Assembly: GCA_036897445.1 (NCBI GenBank)
Contig: JAYMTL010000040.1
Location: forward strand, 1 to 64,000
Length of the DNA: 64,000 nucleotides
Source of the DNA: Pelargonium tetragonum
Taxonomy: Eukaryota > Streptophyta > Magnoliopsida > Geraniales > Geraniaceae
Direction: 5' to 3'
A program made the position numbers and the translations under genes. Of the stretch, positions 62,101-64,000 are shown piece by piece. Position 1 is the stretch's first letter. Each line of letters opens with the position of its first letter. Under the pieces are notes generated by a model, which searched no databases, was not told the origin of the DNA, and was given only the letters and a program-made list of their open reading frames with translations.

Positions 62101-63440
62101 GAAATTCTTTTGTTTAGGTGCCAATTCCGGTTCCTTGTAAGGTGGGTTTTTGGGTTTCCCAGGGCTTTTAGAGCTGATCTTTCCTACGTTTTCCTTTTTT
62201 AATATTTAAGGCTTACTCTTATCTTAAGAGAAAGACAACTTAAGTCCTTCCCGGTTTACTTAATTGCCCTTCTAAACCTGAAAATTGGACTTTTATTTGA
62301 AATTGAATTCCTCCTGCCCTTTTTACTAGTTTTGTTAGAGACTTCTGTTTAGGCCTCGTTTTTCCTGGTCCAGGTTAGGACCCTCTAATTGAAAAAAGAG
62401 AAACGCAGACTCCTTTTTTACTTTAAAAAAATGTTTTTAAGTTTCCCTTGCTCCTAAATCTACTAAGTGGGACTGCCCTAAATAACTTGTACGAATTTCT
62501 TAAAAAGACTTGAAAATGGCATAGAATCCGGGGGACTCTTCAATACCTTTACCTTTGAACGCTTATCTAATCTAAACTAACAGAGGGGAACCCTGCTTAC
62601 TCGTGGGTGCCTCTAGAAGTTCCTAACTAAATTAACTATACTTTGGATAATGCCTTTCCCTACCTCCGTTACACCTTAACAACAAGAGAACATCTGTACT
62701 ATTCTACTTAACAAAAACAAAAATGACCGAAGAAATTAGGCGAGAATAACTTGAGAGGAGGAATACCCCTTAATACACTAATACAACAAAAACTAAAGGA
62801 AAACCCATTAAAAGGCAGCTTCACAGAATACAAAAGAAAGCTTTACTACTTTTTAAAGGTTAAGGGGCGATGTAGATATTTATATCTTTCTTAGTCTTTT
62901 TTAAGTGTTTTAGGATTAGAAAACGCGTGTACTTTACTGATAGCTTTTTTAATAAATAGAGAATCCAGTTTCCAATTCCTCAAAGTCAAGCCGAAATCAC
63001 TTTCTTAATGAATAGGGGAAATCCGACTAATTAAAGTCTGGAGTTTGGTGCTCTTATGTTTCTCAAAGACAAAAGGGTTTTCCAGTTCCACTTAAGGTAT
63101 TTAAGTCCTATCGATTTAAGTGAGTGTTAACTACTAAAAGCGGGTATAGTAGCTAAGAAGAGTCTAGCAGTTAGGAAAGAGTGCATAGGTACCGAGGCTA
63201 AGAAGTCCTGGTGTTTCCAGTTTTTGAGTCTTTAGGAAATGAGTAATAACAAGTTTGACTCAATTAAAAGTTTTTTTAATGAATGTAAGAGGTTTCCAGT
63301 TTCTGATTCTGGATAATAGAAAAGTAAGTAATTCTAAAACATGGTAAATGGCGACCCCACAGGGTATCAAAACTGAGGATAAACGCTATTCTAGATAATG
63401 ACTTCGGTGTTGTTCTCCTCTATTTGTTAATCTTTAGCCT
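59181..63440. other. AT-rich non-coding background
   Basis: No gene and no open frame worth reporting. The truncated tRNA-like segment at 59950 lies near its left end. B-box-like strings such as AGTTCGAAGTC near 61220 occur without a matching A-box and were not called. Confidence 0.6.
59950..59993 (+). pseudogene. Truncated tRNA-like fragment
   Basis: GTGGTCCAATGATTAG resembles the D-arm of tRNA-Glu-type tRNAs. It is followed at once by AGTTCAAATCCTGCGACAGCCA-like 3' sequence, with a T-loop, an acceptor-like strand and CCA. The whole anticodon arm and variable loop are absent, as if deleted. Matches are short, so common origin with a tRNA is suggestive only. Confidence 0.25.
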
Positions 63441-64000
63441 TTTTTGAAAGTGTTTGTATAATAACTAGAGGTATAGCTCATAAGAAAGTTATGAAGAGTA
63501 ACAAATAAGGGGTACAGAAAGTAAGTAAGACATTGTTGATGGTCTCTTAGTGTAAGGTATCTCTGTTCTATCATCAAACTATAATGAGTTAACCTTCTTC
63601 GGTCTCCTTCAGTCGGGAGCCATAGACCTTAATAACAAGGACTCCTTCTCTACCCTATTAATTAAACCCTTACCCTCCTTACTGATAAACCCATAAGGAT
63701 ACAGCTTAAAGAAAGAACAAAATAAAAGTCCTTAACCCACCTTATCAATTACAGTAATAATTATAGGAACCCTCTATAAGCATAGTATAGCCCTTACTCT
63801 GCCCCTTCTTTATCTTGCTCTTTCTCCTCTTACTCCTAATAAGGTAAGGTATAGCCCACCTCCCCCAGAACTCCTGTAGCTTCTGTTCCTGTTCCCGCTA
63901 TTGCTAAGTCAATATAAGTCAGTAGCTCATAAAGCAAGTCAGTAAATCTAAGTCAATTAAGAAAACAGCTAGGTCAGGTAAGTCAAAAAAAGAAGATAAG
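63440..64000. pseudogene. Decayed island at the right edge, family unknown
   Basis: The texture differs from the background: pyrimidine-rich in the middle (CTT/CTC words at 63.80-63.90 kb), then lysine-codon-rich at the end. Several frames on both strands show protein-like stretches, so the coding strand is uncertain. It runs off the window edge, so more may lie beyond. The last 95 bases carry the AAGTCA series listed separately. A transposon relic is likeliest; it is broken. Confidence 0.3.
63906..63985 (+). repeat. Irregular AAGTCA short-repeat series
   Basis: AAGTCA occurs at 63906, 63916, 63936, 63950 and 63980, with a variant AGGTCA at 63971, at uneven spacing of about 10-21 bases. The uneven spacing argues against simple slippage. 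It may reflect a repetitive Ser/Lys/Gln-rich protein tail or a cluster of binding sites. Confidence 0.5.

Noticed and set aside
63906-63985. CRISPR-like array
   Set aside because: Repeat units are only six bases and spacing is irregular; no direct repeats of 20-40 bases exist anywhere in the window.
1-64000. A dispersed mobile family of GGNNCC mini-palindromes
   Set aside because: Sample counts were only modestly above expectation, flanks are not shared, and survival of CA/TG-free words explains the excess.
1-64000. Flowering-plant mitochondrial DNA as the source
   Set aside because: G+C is too low for known seed-plant mitogenomes, the TpA excess is atypical, and no plant mitochondrial gene was recognised. 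The tRNA relics alone do not establish it.

Overview
This window looks like about 64 kb of non-coding, decayed, AT-rich DNA (roughly 35% G+C by eye). I could support no intact protein gene, rRNA gene, CRISPR array or complete transposon. The longest open frames are about 100-112 codons. That is close to what chance alone gives for 128 kb of double-strand reading at this base composition, and several of them have no ATG start.

The clearest property is dinucleotide use. TpA is strongly in excess over ApT, and CpA and TpG are short relative to ApC and GpT, while CpG is not specially depleted. My hand counts at 30001-30300 give TA 33 to AT 17, and CA+TG 21 to AC+GT 34. This is the classic footprint of C-to-T change in CpA context, as left by repeat-induced point mutation (RIP) in filamentous ascomycete fungi. 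My best inference is an AT-rich, gene-empty compartment (AT isochore, subtelomere or pericentromere) of such a fungus. The alternative is non-coding DNA of a very large organelle genome. Four decayed tRNA-like segments, one clearly close to bacterial or organellar tRNA-Phe, keep that alternative, or nuclear-inserted organelle DNA, alive.

Layout: most of the window is a uniform background. Set into it are shorter islands with a different texture, richer in AAG/AGA/CTA words, with long stop-poor stretches that look like broken coding sequence. They lie at about 20.04-20.70, 25.04-25.39, 42.72-42.99, 56.28-56.49, 58.80-59.18 and 63.44-64.00 kb. I could not assign them to a family; decayed transposon coding DNA is the likeliest source. 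tRNA-like relics lie at 8.5, 24.5, 36.9 and 59.95 kb.

Other structure: an exact 17-base motif occurs three times (1.2, 25.8 and 27.06 kb), with eight shorter relatives elsewhere. There are several strong hairpins, five perfect short tandem duplications and one (AT)10 run. The only place I would look for a living gene is 55.2-56.3 kb, where three plus-strand open frames lie close together; the last is an ATG-initiated 83-residue frame with a signal-peptide-like start. Confidence there is low. No pathway or operon can be described.
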